NCBI GenBank assembly: GCA_045807745.1
Contig: JBJMGT010000025.1
Location: forward strand, 1-64,000
Source: QHXQ01 sp045807745
Lineage (GTDB): Bacteria; Acidobacteriota; Blastocatellia; Pyrinomonadales; Pyrinomonadaceae
DNA: 64,000 nucleotides
Direction of reading: 5' to 3'
Shown here: positions 32,680 to 42,070 of the stretch, in pieces
Numbering within the stretch: position 1 is the stretch's first letter
How the letters are laid out: each line of letters begins with the position of its first letter
Notes under the pieces: model-generated
Database searches by the model: none
What the model was told of the DNA's origin: nothing
The model's input: the letters and a program-made list of their open reading frames with translations, nothing else
Program-made: the position numbers and the translations under genes

Positions 32680-33393
32680 ATGAACAAGTGGCGCGCAAGC
32701 ACGTTCCTGTTGTTTATCTTGCTCTGCCCGACCGCGCTCGTGGCCCAAACCGACAACGCCGCCCCGCCGGTCAGTACGGTGTTCGCCGTGCTCACGCGGG
32801 CCGTCGAGTCGAAGAGTGCGACCGTCGGGCAGGAATTGATCTTACGCACGCTCAGCGATGTCGTAGTTGACGGCGTGGTCGTCATTCCCAAAGGTGCACG
32901 TCTCTTGGGCCATGTGAAGGAGTCGCGCGTGAAGGGACAGAACGGGGGGCTAACGGCGCTCTCCATCGTCATGGATCGGGTTGTTAACAAGGACGAGAGC
33001 GGGCTGCCCGTGCAGGCGATCATCGCCGCGGTGGCCGCGCCGCGCAGCAACTCGCTCGCCGACGATCCCACTTACGGCATGATGCACTCCCTCGAACCAA
33101 ACATGGTCGGGTCCGGCACGTCCGCCACAACTGCGTCGGGTCAATTGCCCGCGAACAGCAAAGCCGCTTCGACCGCAACAGTGGCGACGGCAGAGATCAA
33201 GGGCGGGGCGGATGGGCCGCTGCTGTTGCACAAGGATGCGCAAGGTGCGGTGGGCTATGAAGGTCTCTCGCTCCAATGGGAATTCGCGTCGCCGCCGCCC
33301 GTCACGGTCTTTGTCAGCAAGGGCAAAAATGTAGAGCTAAAGGCGGGCACGCAGATGCTGTTGCGCATGACCCCGCCGCGTCTGCATCAGTAG
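32680..33393 (+). CDS. Hypothetical secreted protein
   Basis: The 237-residue protein follows a good GGAG site (AAAGGAGTAAAAC). It has a signal peptide (residues 5-22, ending LVAQ). The domain has VSTVFAVLTRAVESKSATVGQELILRTLSDVVVDGVVVIPKGARLLGHVKES and QWEFASPPPVTVFVSKGKNVELKAGTQMLLRM. The combination of a barrel with settable-value motif (IPKGARLLGHV) resembles the VirB10/TrbI-like beta-barrel fold found in exported proteins of several phyla, but this is only a resemblance. A Thr/Ala-rich segment lies in between. It follows purL by 70 bases but need not be co-regulated. Confidence 0.7.
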   Translation: MNKWRASTFLLFILLCPTALVAQTDNAAPPVSTVFAVLTRAVESKSATVGQELILRTLSDVVVDGVVVIPKGARLLGHVKESRVKGQNGGLTALSIVMDRVVNKDESGLPVQAIIAAVAAPRSNSLADDPTYGMMHSLEPNMVGSGTSATTASGQLPANSKAASTATVATAEIKGGADGPLLLHKDAQGAVGYEGLSLQWEFASPPPVTVFVSKGKNVELKAGTQMLLRMTPPRLHQ

Positions 33394-33486
33394 ACCGGCC
33401 GTTACCGCCGGACTGCGCCGTATCGCGTCGGCTCCATTGGCCGGAGCTACCGTCGCCGAGCGCCTGCCGCCGGACTCCTTACATAT

Positions 33487-34386
33487 ATGCCAGCGCGCAT
33501 CATTCACAACCAGCGCCTGCTCGAAGCTGATAGTGCGCGCCTGCTCGCGTTGACGGCCGCCGCGCTCGCGGGACGCGGTGTGTTCACGACGGTCGCCGTG
33601 CACGGCGGGCGCGCGTTTCTGTGGCCGCAGCATTGGGCGCGGCTCATTGAACACGCCGAGCGCACGGGCGTCGAGCACGCAGAGTTTGCTGAGGCGCAGG
33701 TCGGCGACGCGCTTGCGCGACTCATCGAAGCGAACAACGTCGAGCGCGGGTTGGCCCGCGTGACCTTGCTGGCGCGCACGTTGCGCGACCTCGCGGGCGT
33801 GCCGGAGGCAACTGAGCAAGCGATAGCAACCGATCTGCTGATTACGACAGGCGAGTTAGCGCAGCCCGCGCCGGATGAAGGACTCGCGCTCACGCTCTCG
33901 CCCTATCGTGTGAACACATACGCGCCGCTCGTGGGCGTTAAGAGTGTCAGTTGTCTCGAACAAGTGCTCGCGTGGGAGGAAGCGCGGGCGCGCGACTTTG
34001 ACGAGGCGGTGTGCTTAAACGAGCGCGGCGAGATCGTGTCGGCCACACAGGCGAATATCTTTTGGGTCACGAAAGGCACGGCGCACACGCCCGCGCTCTC
34101 GACCGGCGCGCTCGCGGGGACGACGCGCGCCTGCGTGCTCGCGCTCGCCAGTGAGTTGGCGCTGCCTGTGGTCGAAGGCGTCTATGATCTGGCGCACCTT
34201 GGCGATGCGGATGAAATCTTTCTCACCTCGGCGCGGCACGGCGTCGGGCTGGCCACCACCTACGACTTTCATCGTTACACTGTGCCCGCTGGCAGCGTCG
34301 CCCTGCGGCTGCGCGAAGCCCTACGTCAGTTGATGCTGCAAGGGGTGGCTGCGGACGACACAGTGAGAGATAGATATGGGGAATAA
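33487..34386 (+). CDS. Class IV aminotransferase-fold PLP enzyme (PabC / BCAT-like)
   Basis: The 299-residue protein is a fold-type IV PLP enzyme. Catalytic Lys152 is in APLVGVKSVSCLEQVLAWEEA. The PLP-phosphate and substrate loops are in ARDFDEAVCLNERGEIVSATQANIFWV and ALSTGALAGTTRACVLALASEL, and the Glu of the E-(x)-V motif is in DEIFLTSARHG. GVFTTVAVHGGRAFLWPQHWARLIEHAE at the N-terminus is the usual opening. Aminodeoxychorismate lyase (folate) is the best guess from length and the ALARL pattern; a D- or branched-chain aminotransferase is possible. Confidence 0.85.
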   Translation: MPARIIHNQRLLEADSARLLALTAAALAGRGVFTTVAVHGGRAFLWPQHWARLIEHAERTGVEHAEFAEAQVGDALARLIEANNVERGLARVTLLARTLRDLAGVPEATEQAIATDLLITTGELAQPAPDEGLALTLSPYRVNTYAPLVGVKSVSCLEQVLAWEEARARDFDEAVCLNERGEIVSATQANIFWVTKGTAHTPALSTGALAGTTRACVLALASELALPVVEGVYDLAHLGDADEIFLTSARHGVGLATTYDFHRYTVPAGSVALRLREALRQLMLQGVAADDTVRDRYGE

Positions 34387-34402
34387 TGATGCGTCGCAGC
34401 CA

Positions 34403-34510
34403 GCCGGGAGCGCGGGGCACCCTACAGCCCGCCAACGAGCCGTGAGGCGAGTAAGATTGTTTGCGCTTGCAGCGCTTATGGCGAGCTGTAGGGTGCCCCA
34501 CGCTCCCGGC
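34403..34510. repeat. Intergenic inverted repeat with 26-bp arms
   Basis: The arms 34403-34428 and 34485-34510 match with one mismatch (outer sequence GCCGGGAGCG; inner CACCCTACAGC) and enclose 56 bases. It lies between convergent genes. It has no heptamer structure, so it is distinct from the other palindromes. It may be a terminator-like or MITE/REP-type element. Confidence 0.75.
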
Positions 34511-34590
34511 AAGTAGTTGCTTGCCATAGCAATGGAAAGGGCCGCGCACGTTGAGTTGCGCGGCCCTGTTCTTTGTCGATCAGTGAGTTG

Positions 34591-36561
34591 TTATTTTCGC
34601 GCGAGCACGACCGGGGCTTGCTCGGCGGCGCGGATGCGCTCGAAGAAGCCGCGCACGGCGGCGTACTGCTCGACCGGGATTAGGGCGGCGCGTTGGATCA
34701 TCGTACGCGTGAAGTTGAGTTGCCCGTCCTTGACCGCGTAGGTCGCGACGTAAGAACCGAAGGGCGTGTCGAGCTTGACCGCGTCGGGCAATTCGTCCAC
34801 GTCGAATCCGGCGGGCAGTTTGACCTTGACCGTCTCGGTGTAAGAGAACGGGCTGAGCACGACCGGATGCTTGCGCGTCGCGGCGGTCAGCGTCAAAGAC
34901 TCGCGCCGCGAGACGATGGCCGGCTTGAAGACGAGCAGACGATCCTGCATCAGTTGCCCGTAGCTCTCGGCCGCAAACTCAACGTTGAGGGCGAAGCGCC
35001 CCTCGTTGTTGTTGTCTGCCGGCTCAACCTTCGTCACCTTCGCGCCGGTCGCGCCATTCGTAATCCAGTTTGCAATCATCTGGTTGTATTCAGGGCGCGC
35101 CAAGTGATGGAAGCCGGCCCGCTCGGACGCCGCTGCCTGCCCGATTGAATGCTCGCGCACGGTCGCCGTGATCGAACCGTCCGGCGCGAGACTGACCTCC
35201 GCTTGGCGCTCAAGCTGGTTCGCTTCGGGCGGCGTGACGGGCATACGCATGAGCGTGCCCGTGTCGCCGGCCGCGATGAGCGCAAAGCTGTTCTGCTCGT
35301 GTTGGGGCAGATCGCCGACGGGTGTGTCGTCATCGGTCGCATCAAAGATGAGCAGGCGGCCGAGTTGCGGGTGTTGCACGACGGACGGGACTTGGGTCGC
35401 GTCGCTGACCCGGACGGCTACGATGCAATGGTTGAACTGACCAGGCGAAGTCCACTCTTCGCGCACGTAAGTCGGATCGCCCGAACGGATCAAGACCGGG
35501 TACGACTGGATGCCGACCACCGTCAGCATCGCACGCATCAGGTTCGCTTTGTCTTTACAGTCGCCATATTTTTTCGCATATACTTCGGCCGCAGCGTGCG
35601 GGCGAAAGCGGCCGATGCCGATCTGGATCGAGATGTATTGCAGGCTCTGGACGTAGCGCCCGATGGCCTGAATGCGCTCAAGCTCGGTTTTAGCGCCCGC
35701 CGTCAACTCGTGCGCCTTGGCCGTCACGGCCGCGTCCGCTACTGCCTGCGGGTCGCTCAGCCCGCTGTACCAGCGCGAAACGTCCATCCAAGTTTTGTAG
35801 TTGCGCGCGCCGGCCGCGGCCGCCGCATTCGCGGGCGCGTAGCTGACCGCGATGTGGGCCGCAAGGTTGCGCATGGTCGGGCTGGCCGGCTCGTCTGCGA
35901 TAGGCGGCAGATCGCGTAGCTCCCACGTGTAGGACGAGCCGCTCACCGTCGGTTCGAGCTTGTCTCGATTAAAGGTGACGCTCGCCGACTGCCAGCCGGG
36001 CGGCAACGTGAGGCTCAGGCGCGACCTGAGCACTGGGATATAGCTTTGGAAAAACCATTCGTTCTCATTAAAGTCGGCGCGTTCTTCCTTAACGATCTGA
36101 TAGCCGAAGACCGCGCCCGGCTCGACATCTTCGCCGGCCTTGATGCGTTTGACCCGCGCATCGTCATAGACGTTGTTGAGCGCGGCGGCTTCGTCCAGTA
36201 TTTCGTCTTTGCTGTACCGCTTGATCGTGCCATTAGGCCGGATGAGCCAAGCGCGCATCTCCCGTACTTTGTCGGTATCGGTGGCATAGACCGTCGAGGC
36301 ATAGGCATAGCCGCGCCCTTCCCGGTGCAGAATGCGCACGGCCCAAGTGGTGGTCGTAGTCTGCCGCCCGTCCTCGCCGACTGTAACCGTCGCTTCGTCG
36401 TGGAGCACCACGGCATGTACGTCTTTGTCATAAGGCGGGACGCTCAGGGCCGCCGCCTGTTGCAGCCAAGCCGGCACATCATCGCCCGCCGCGCGCGTCG
36501 TCGCCGTGAGGGCCAACACCACACAGCACAAGCCTATCATTCGGTACAGCATTACTTTCAT
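34591..36561 (-). CDS. Secreted DUF3857 and transglutaminase-like protein (complete triad)
   Basis: The 656-residue protein has a signal peptide (residues 1-24). An N-terminal DUF3857 domain (about 55-250: DVHAVVLHDEATVTVGEDGRQ, MRAWLIRPNGTIKRYSKDEILDEAA) is followed by a transglutaminase-like domain with Cys335 (KKYGDCKDKANLMRAML), His378 (FNHCIVAV) and Asp407 (LLIFDATDDD). A DUF3858-like beta domain follows. Such proteins are envelope or periplasmic in Bacteroidetes and Acidobacteria, and the transamidase activity is usually presumed. An AGAGG site directly abuts the first ATG and lies 9 bases before the fourth codon's ATG (36552), which may be the true start. It is close to a paralogue on the same strand. 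Confidence 0.88.
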   Translation of the reverse strand: MKVMLYRMIGLCCVVLALTATTRAAGDDVPAWLQQAAALSVPPYDKDVHAVVLHDEATVTVGEDGRQTTTTTWAVRILHREGRGYAYASTVYATDTDKVREMRAWLIRPNGTIKRYSKDEILDEAAALNNVYDDARVKRIKAGEDVEPGAVFGYQIVKEERADFNENEWFFQSYIPVLRSRLSLTLPPGWQSASVTFNRDKLEPTVSGSSYTWELRDLPPIADEPASPTMRNLAAHIAVSYAPANAAAAAGARNYKTWMDVSRWYSGLSDPQAVADAAVTAKAHELTAGAKTELERIQAIGRYVQSLQYISIQIGIGRFRPHAAAEVYAKKYGDCKDKANLMRAMLTVVGIQSYPVLIRSGDPTYVREEWTSPGQFNHCIVAVRVSDATQVPSVVQHPQLGRLLIFDATDDDTPVGDLPQHEQNSFALIAAGDTGTLMRMPVTPPEANQLERQAEVSLAPDGSITATVREHSIGQAAASERAGFHHLARPEYNQMIANWITNGATGAKVTKVEPADNNNEGRFALNVEFAAESYGQLMQDRLLVFKPAIVSRRESLTLTAATRKHPVVLSPFSYTETVKVKLPAGFDVDELPDAVKLDTPFGSYVATYAVKDGQLNFTRTMIQRAALIPVEQYAAVRGFFERIRAAEQAPVVLARK

Positions 36562-36631
36562 CCTCTAATCGGCAAGTTAAAATTTGTGCCGCTCGGCCCG
36601 CCGGCCATGACCACTGACGAGCGCGCAGCCG

Positions 36632-38662
36632 TTAGTTTGCAGGCGGGGGCGTCGCGCTGGCGGTCGCGGCCTGCTTGAGCGTCAGCGTGTGGTTGTCGCG
36701 CTTGTTCAACTCGTCGAAGAGCTGCCGGATTTGCGGGTACGAGGGGACGGGAAAGAGCATTCCCCCGACGCCGCCTGCGCCGAAGAGGAACGAGCGTCGG
36801 TAGAAGAGTTTGCTCCCGTCTTTCGCCACGTTGATCTTCACGTCGTACTTGCTAATCTCGCCGGCGGCGAAGGGCGCGGGCGCGTCCGGGCTGTCGAGCG
36901 CGTAACCGGCGGGCAACTCGATATCCACTTCGTCCTGCTCTTGCCAAGGGTAGTGGAAATAGATCATATGCCTGCGCTCGGCGGGCGCGAACAGCGGGGC
37001 GCGCCCGTGCTGGAAAAAGGCCGGTTGCAGGAAGAGCCGCTTGCCCGTCCGCTGCGCGTAGCCGGGCACGCGCACGTGGTACTGATAGACGAACGGCTTG
37101 ATCGGGTCCTGCACGTTCTCGACCTTAATGTCGGAGACCTCGGCCGTGCTCAGCCGCGCCTTGATCATGTTGCGCAGCGTCTCTTCGCGCTGGGTGGGCG
37201 AGTCGTCGTCGTTATACTCCTTCTTGTCGTTGGCGAGATGGCCTGTGTACTCGATGCGCACGTCGCCTTCGAGCGTGCCGTCCTCGCTCAACCGCAGATA
37301 GGCCGTGTGCCGCTCGATGGATTTCTCCGGCGGCGAGAACTGCGTGGTGGCGAAGAAGCCGGTCTTCGGATCGGAGACGAGCGCGTACGTGCCCTCCTCC
37401 TGCCAGCGCAACATGCCGAAGGGCACGTAGGTGCTGGCCGGGTCGTAGAAGCGCCAGTTGTCGCCGACCTTGACTGCGATGTCGTAAGAGTTGATGAAGT
37501 ATTCGTCCGGAAAGGCCGGATCGAAGAAAACGTCGCCGCGGTCGGCCAAGCGGGCGAGGCGCGCGTCGAAGCCCGTGGCGTTCGCCAGCGCGGCGAAGAG
37601 CAGGTCGATGTCAAAGCCTGTGCCCATGCCGCGCTTGAGCGTGTCGGTCGCCGTCTTGTTCGGTTTCCACTTGGCGCGCTCCTCCGCGCTGATGCCGGCA
37701 GCATCGTCGTTGATATTCTTGATCTTGGCGCGGCAGAACTCGAACAGGCGGCGCAGCTTCGCCTCCGGCTCGGGCGCGTCGCCCACGGCGGCCGTGCCGG
37801 CTTGGCGCACCTCGTCCGTGACTTTCAGCGCCGACTTATAATCCTCGTAAACCTGCCGCCCGTAATCCTGCCAGAACTTCTCCGGCTCCAGCTTCCCTTC
37901 TTTCGTGTAATAGACGAGCAGCCACGGGCGCACTTGATACTCGGGCGGCATGCTCGGCTCTTCGCGGAACGCGGGCACGTTCGTCATCGACGTGCTGTAG
38001 GAGCCGTCCTTCTCTTTGACGAACGGCGTGTTCGCGCCGTGGAAGAACTGTCCGCGCATGCCGAGTTCGGGCAGTGGGAGCGGCTTGATGTAGTACTTGA
38101 CCGACTGCACGGGGATGTCGCGCGAGAACTCCAGCCGCTGGTAGTAGCTGGCATCGCGCTCTTCGCGCCAGCGGTACTCGATAATCACGCCCGGCTCGAC
38201 GCCCGGCAGGGCGAACGACTTGACCTTCAGTTTGATGCCGCTCGTCTTCTGCATAGTGCGCTCGAAGATGCTGTCCCTCTTTAGTTCGACGATTGTGCCA
38301 TCGGGCTTGATGGTGCGGCCGGCGATGTCGCTGATCTTCACATCGTGGCCGAAAAATTTGCCGAAGGGGATGTCCACGCGGCTCTGCGACTCGCGCCCGC
38401 GCTCGGTGAAGACTTTGATGCGGACGTAGTGCCGCAGCACCGTATGCACCTCGTCCCCGTCCGCCTCGTTGGCCATCCGCACTTCCCAGAAGAGCGCCTC
38501 GGCGTCGGCGTCCTTTTCGACGACGGGCGCTTTCAGGGCCAACTCGGCCGGATCGATCGCGCGCCAGTCGTCGCCGGCAAGGGCCGGCCCGGCCGCGAGG
38601 CCAAGGAGCAGACAGAGTACAAGGAGATACAGGGGACGGCGGAAGGGTGGGCACGGCAACAT
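36632..38662 (-). CDS. Secreted DUF3857 protein with a degenerate transglutaminase domain
   Basis: The 676-residue paralogue of the preceding gene has a signal peptide (residues 1-29). Its DUF3857 domain has RHYVRIKVFTERGRE, ISDIAGRTIKPDGTIVELKRD and GVIIEYRWREER. In the transglutaminase-like domain the catalytic Cys position is Phe350 (GMGTGFDIDLLFAAL in place of YGDCKDKA), and the usual His is replaced in EYFINSYDIAV. The Asp is kept in WRFYDPASTY. It is therefore unlikely to be a thiol transglutaminase and may be structural or a binding protein. A good AAAGGTG site precedes the ATG. The two paralogues are 70 bases apart and probably co-transcribed. Confidence 0.86.
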   Translation of the reverse strand: MLPCPPFRRPLYLLVLCLLLGLAAGPALAGDDWRAIDPAELALKAPVVEKDADAEALFWEVRMANEADGDEVHTVLRHYVRIKVFTERGRESQSRVDIPFGKFFGHDVKISDIAGRTIKPDGTIVELKRDSIFERTMQKTSGIKLKVKSFALPGVEPGVIIEYRWREERDASYYQRLEFSRDIPVQSVKYYIKPLPLPELGMRGQFFHGANTPFVKEKDGSYSTSMTNVPAFREEPSMPPEYQVRPWLLVYYTKEGKLEPEKFWQDYGRQVYEDYKSALKVTDEVRQAGTAAVGDAPEPEAKLRRLFEFCRAKIKNINDDAAGISAEERAKWKPNKTATDTLKRGMGTGFDIDLLFAALANATGFDARLARLADRGDVFFDPAFPDEYFINSYDIAVKVGDNWRFYDPASTYVPFGMLRWQEEGTYALVSDPKTGFFATTQFSPPEKSIERHTAYLRLSEDGTLEGDVRIEYTGHLANDKKEYNDDDSPTQREETLRNMIKARLSTAEVSDIKVENVQDPIKPFVYQYHVRVPGYAQRTGKRLFLQPAFFQHGRAPLFAPAERRHMIYFHYPWQEQDEVDIELPAGYALDSPDAPAPFAAGEISKYDVKINVAKDGSKLFYRRSFLFGAGGVGGMLFPVPSYPQIRQLFDELNKRDNHTLTLKQAATASATPPPAN

Positions 38663-38972
38663 CTTCTTACACCTTTCACGGAGGCGGCTAAATCGCTTGC
38701 GAGGCGCTGGCCGGAGAATTGTGGGGACGTACTTCAGGACGGCAGCTCAAAACGTCTCGGGTGAGCGCGTCAACCAAAGCGGACGGCGGATTTTAAGCGA
38801 AGCGCGGGCGGATTGACAAGCGGTTAGAGTGTGTGTCGAGGGGCCGACCGAGCCGTCGTATTTGCGTTGGCGTGCTCGCCCGCTCCTGTTATAATCCGCG
38901 CCTCGTCAGTTCCCGCGCATTACGGCGAGTTTTCAAGCGTCTATTCAAACACATCTGGAGGACTTGAACCCC
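38663..38972. other. Divergent intergenic region, 310 bp
   Basis: It separates the minus-strand DUF3857 genes from the plus-strand aldolase. A GGAGG site lies at 38957-38961 before the aldolase start. Promoters for both directions must lie here but none could be defined. No repeat was seen. Confidence 0.5.
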
Positions 38973-40073
<1,101 letters not shown>

Positions 40074-40076
40074 GAA

Positions 40077-40179
40077 AAGTGAGCAGTGAGCAGTAAGCCG
40101 TAAGCAGTCAAGTCAAGCTGCCCTTACGGCTCACTGCTCACTGCTCACTGCTTACGGCTTACTGCTCGCTGCTTACTGC
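40077..40179. repeat. Heptamer palindrome, GTGAGCA type
   Basis: The left arm is AAGTGAGCAGTGAGCAGTAA and so on; the right arm has CTCACTGCTCACTGCTTACGG. It fills the whole gap between the aldolase stop and the sigma-factor start. Confidence 0.9.
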
Positions 40180-40180
40180 C

Positions 40181-40768
40181 TTGTCTTCTTCCGAACGCGT
40201 ACTGACTCCCTCCGACACTGATCTCCTGCACGCGATTGCGCGCGGCGATGAATCGTCGCTCGCGGTGCTCTATGATCGCTACAGTCCCATCCTGTTAGGT
40301 CTATTGCTCCGTATATTGCACGACCGCCCAGAGGCGGAGGACGTGTTGCAGGAAGTTTTTCTGCAAGTCTGGCGACGCGCGCCGGATTTCGACGAAGCGC
40401 GCGGCCGCGGTTTCACCTGGCTCGTCACACTCGCCCGCAGCCGCGCCATCGACCGCCTGCGCTCCATCGACGCGCGCACGCGCGCCGCGACGGCCGCCGG
40501 GCGCGAAGTCCGCGAAGAAGCATTTGATGCGACCGACGATGTGCTCCACTCGGAGCAGCGCACCGTCGTGCAGGCGGCACTCGCCCGGCTGCCCGAAGAA
40601 CAACGGCGCGCGCTCTGGCTGGCTTACTATGGCGGGCTGACGCAGTCGGAGATCGCGGCGCGCCTGAATCAACCGTTGGGGACGATCAAGACGCGTATGC
40701 GTTCGGGTTTGATTAAGCTGCGCGAGTTGCTGCGCGAGCAGATGCAGACCGCGCGGTTAATGCTCTGA
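40181..40768 (+). CDS. ECF RNA polymerase sigma factor (SigK-like)
   Basis: This 195-residue protein has the sigma-2 region (DESSLAVLYDRYSPILLGLLL, DRPEAEDVLQEVFLQVW, TWLVTLARSRAIDRLR) and the sigma-4 region (LARLPEEQRRALWLAYYGGLTQSEIAARLNQPLGTIKTRMRSGLIKLRELL). Start is TTG 40181; no ATG or ribosome site is available because the palindrome ends two bases earlier. The original start region may have been replaced. The next gene is its anti-sigma factor, joined by a one-base overlap (TGATG). Confidence 0.92.
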   Translation: MSSSERVLTPSDTDLLHAIARGDESSLAVLYDRYSPILLGLLLRILHDRPEAEDVLQEVFLQVWRRAPDFDEARGRGFTWLVTLARSRAIDRLRSIDARTRAATAAGREVREEAFDATDDVLHSEQRTVVQAALARLPEEQRRALWLAYYGGLTQSEIAARLNQPLGTIKTRMRSGLIKLRELLREQMQTARLML

Positions 40769-41640
40769 TGACGCACGAAGAGTACAAAGAGATGTTGGCC
40801 GCCGCCGCCCTCGACGCGCTCGACGCGGGCGCGGGCGATACGCTCGCCGCACACCTCGCCGCCTGCGCCGAGTGTCGCAGCGAGTTGGACGAGTTGTACG
40901 CTGCCACTGCCGCGCTCGCCTACGCAAACGCACCCGTCGTCCCCGCGCCCGACTTGCGCGCGCGCCTGCTCGCACAGATCAAGTTGACGCCGCAGACCGG
41001 CGGGACGCCGGCCAACGCCGCCACGCCCAACGGCGCAGCGACAGCAAATACGACCACTGCAACTACACCGACTGCGCCGAACGTCTTGCCCTTTGCGTCC
41101 AATACTCGGCGCGGCATCTTTGGTGCGCGGCCACTCGCCCTCTATGGCGCGCTCGCCGCTTCGGTCGCGCTGGCCCTCGCCATCACGTCCGCCGTGCTCT
41201 GGGCGCAGAACCGGCAACTGCACCGCGAGCTAACGCGCATCGGTCAATACCTGCACGAGACACAACAGACGCTCGTCGCCGTGCGCGCCGAACGCGATCT
41301 GCTGGCCGCGCCCGACGCGCACACGGCCGAACTAGCGGGCACGGAAGTAGCGACCAAAGCGCATGCGCGTCTGACCTACGATGTGACGACGGGGCGCGCC
41401 GTCTTAACGGCCGCGGGCTTGCCCGCCACGCCACCCGGCAAAGCTTATCAACTCTGGTTCATCGCCGACGGCAAGCCGTTGCCCGGCGGCGTCTTCACCA
41501 CCGACGCGACGGGACGCGCCGAGTTGCGCGAGCAGATTCCGCCCAGCGGTCGGCACGCGCAAATCTTCGCCGTCACCCTCGAATCGCAAGCGGGCGCGAG
41601 CGCCCCCACCGGGCAAATGTATCTGAAGAGCACCACTTAA
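40768..41640 (+). CDS. RskA-type membrane anti-sigma factor
   Basis: The 290-residue protein has an N-terminal zinc-type anti-sigma domain (His, then CAEC in LAAHLAACAECRSELDELY) and a Thr/Ala/Pro linker. One TM helix (about residues 130-152, LYGALAASVALALAITSAVLWA) follows, then a coiled-coil stem (HRELTRIGQYLHETQQTLVAVRAERDLL). The periplasmic RskA domain has LTAAGLPATPPGKAYQLWFIADGKPLPGGVF and IFAVTLESQAG. It should hold the ECF sigma factor at the membrane until an envelope signal triggers release. It is translationally coupled to that gene. Confidence 0.92.
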   Translation: MTHEEYKEMLAAAALDALDAGAGDTLAAHLAACAECRSELDELYAATAALAYANAPVVPAPDLRARLLAQIKLTPQTGGTPANAATPNGAATANTTTATTPTAPNVLPFASNTRRGIFGARPLALYGALAASVALALAITSAVLWAQNRQLHRELTRIGQYLHETQQTLVAVRAERDLLAAPDAHTAELAGTEVATKAHARLTYDVTTGRAVLTAAGLPATPPGKAYQLWFIADGKPLPGGVFTTDATGRAELREQIPPSGRHAQIFAVTLESQAGASAPTGQMYLKSTT

Positions 41641-41795
41641 ATGTCCCCGCGTTGCGCTTTGAAAGCGTAACCCGCAACTGTCACACCTGAGCTTTAAGCC
41701 CCGCGCGCACTCAACACACGCCACTAAAACTTGCTAGAATATGTGCGGCGCAATTCTCCCTTGCACACATTTTAAGAGAACGAGGGGGCTTAACC

Positions 41796-41993
41796 GTGGC
41801 CGCAGATAAACGCGATCGGAAACCCGCAGTGCCAAACGTCATCTCCGAGCAGACCGGCCAATTCGACGCACGCTTCCTGCTCTGGCGCGACTTCTGCGCG
41901 CGCCACAACGTGCCCGTCGAAACCCTGCCCGGCGATCTGCCAGCCGCCGTTAGAGCCGAGTGGGATAAACTGAAGAACAGCAGATTGAAATGA
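41796..41993 (+). CDS. Small hypothetical protein
   Basis: This 65-residue protein starts at GTG 41796, after a GAGGGGG run (41783-41789). It is mostly charged: MAADKRDRKPAVPN, DARFLLWRDFCARHNVPVETLPGDLP, AEWDKLKNSRLK. No family is recognised. It may be a very small helical protein with no membrane segment. Its stop runs into the start of the palindrome at 41993-42070. Confidence 0.6.
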   Translation: MAADKRDRKPAVPNVISEQTGQFDARFLLWRDFCARHNVPVETLPGDLPAAVRAEWDKLKNSRLK

Positions 41994-42070
41994 GCGTGAA
42001 TAGTGAATCATCAATCGTGAATAGAAAGAACCGTCTTTCTCTAATCACGATTTACGATGCACGATGCACG
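41993..42070. repeat. Heptamer palindrome, CGTGAAT/CGATGCA type (diverged arms)
   Basis: Left units are CGTGAAT, AGTGAAT, CATCAAT, CGTGAAT. Right units are CGATTTA, CGATGCA, CGATGCA, CGACTTT. The arms pair imperfectly. The ATG codons of the right arm are used as the first start of the radical-SAM gene. Confidence 0.8.

Noticed and set aside
36689..38284. A 531-codon plus-strand frame
   Set aside because: Antisense to the DUF3857 gene; the translation is low-complexity Arg/Val/Leu-rich, as expected from GC-rich complementary coding.
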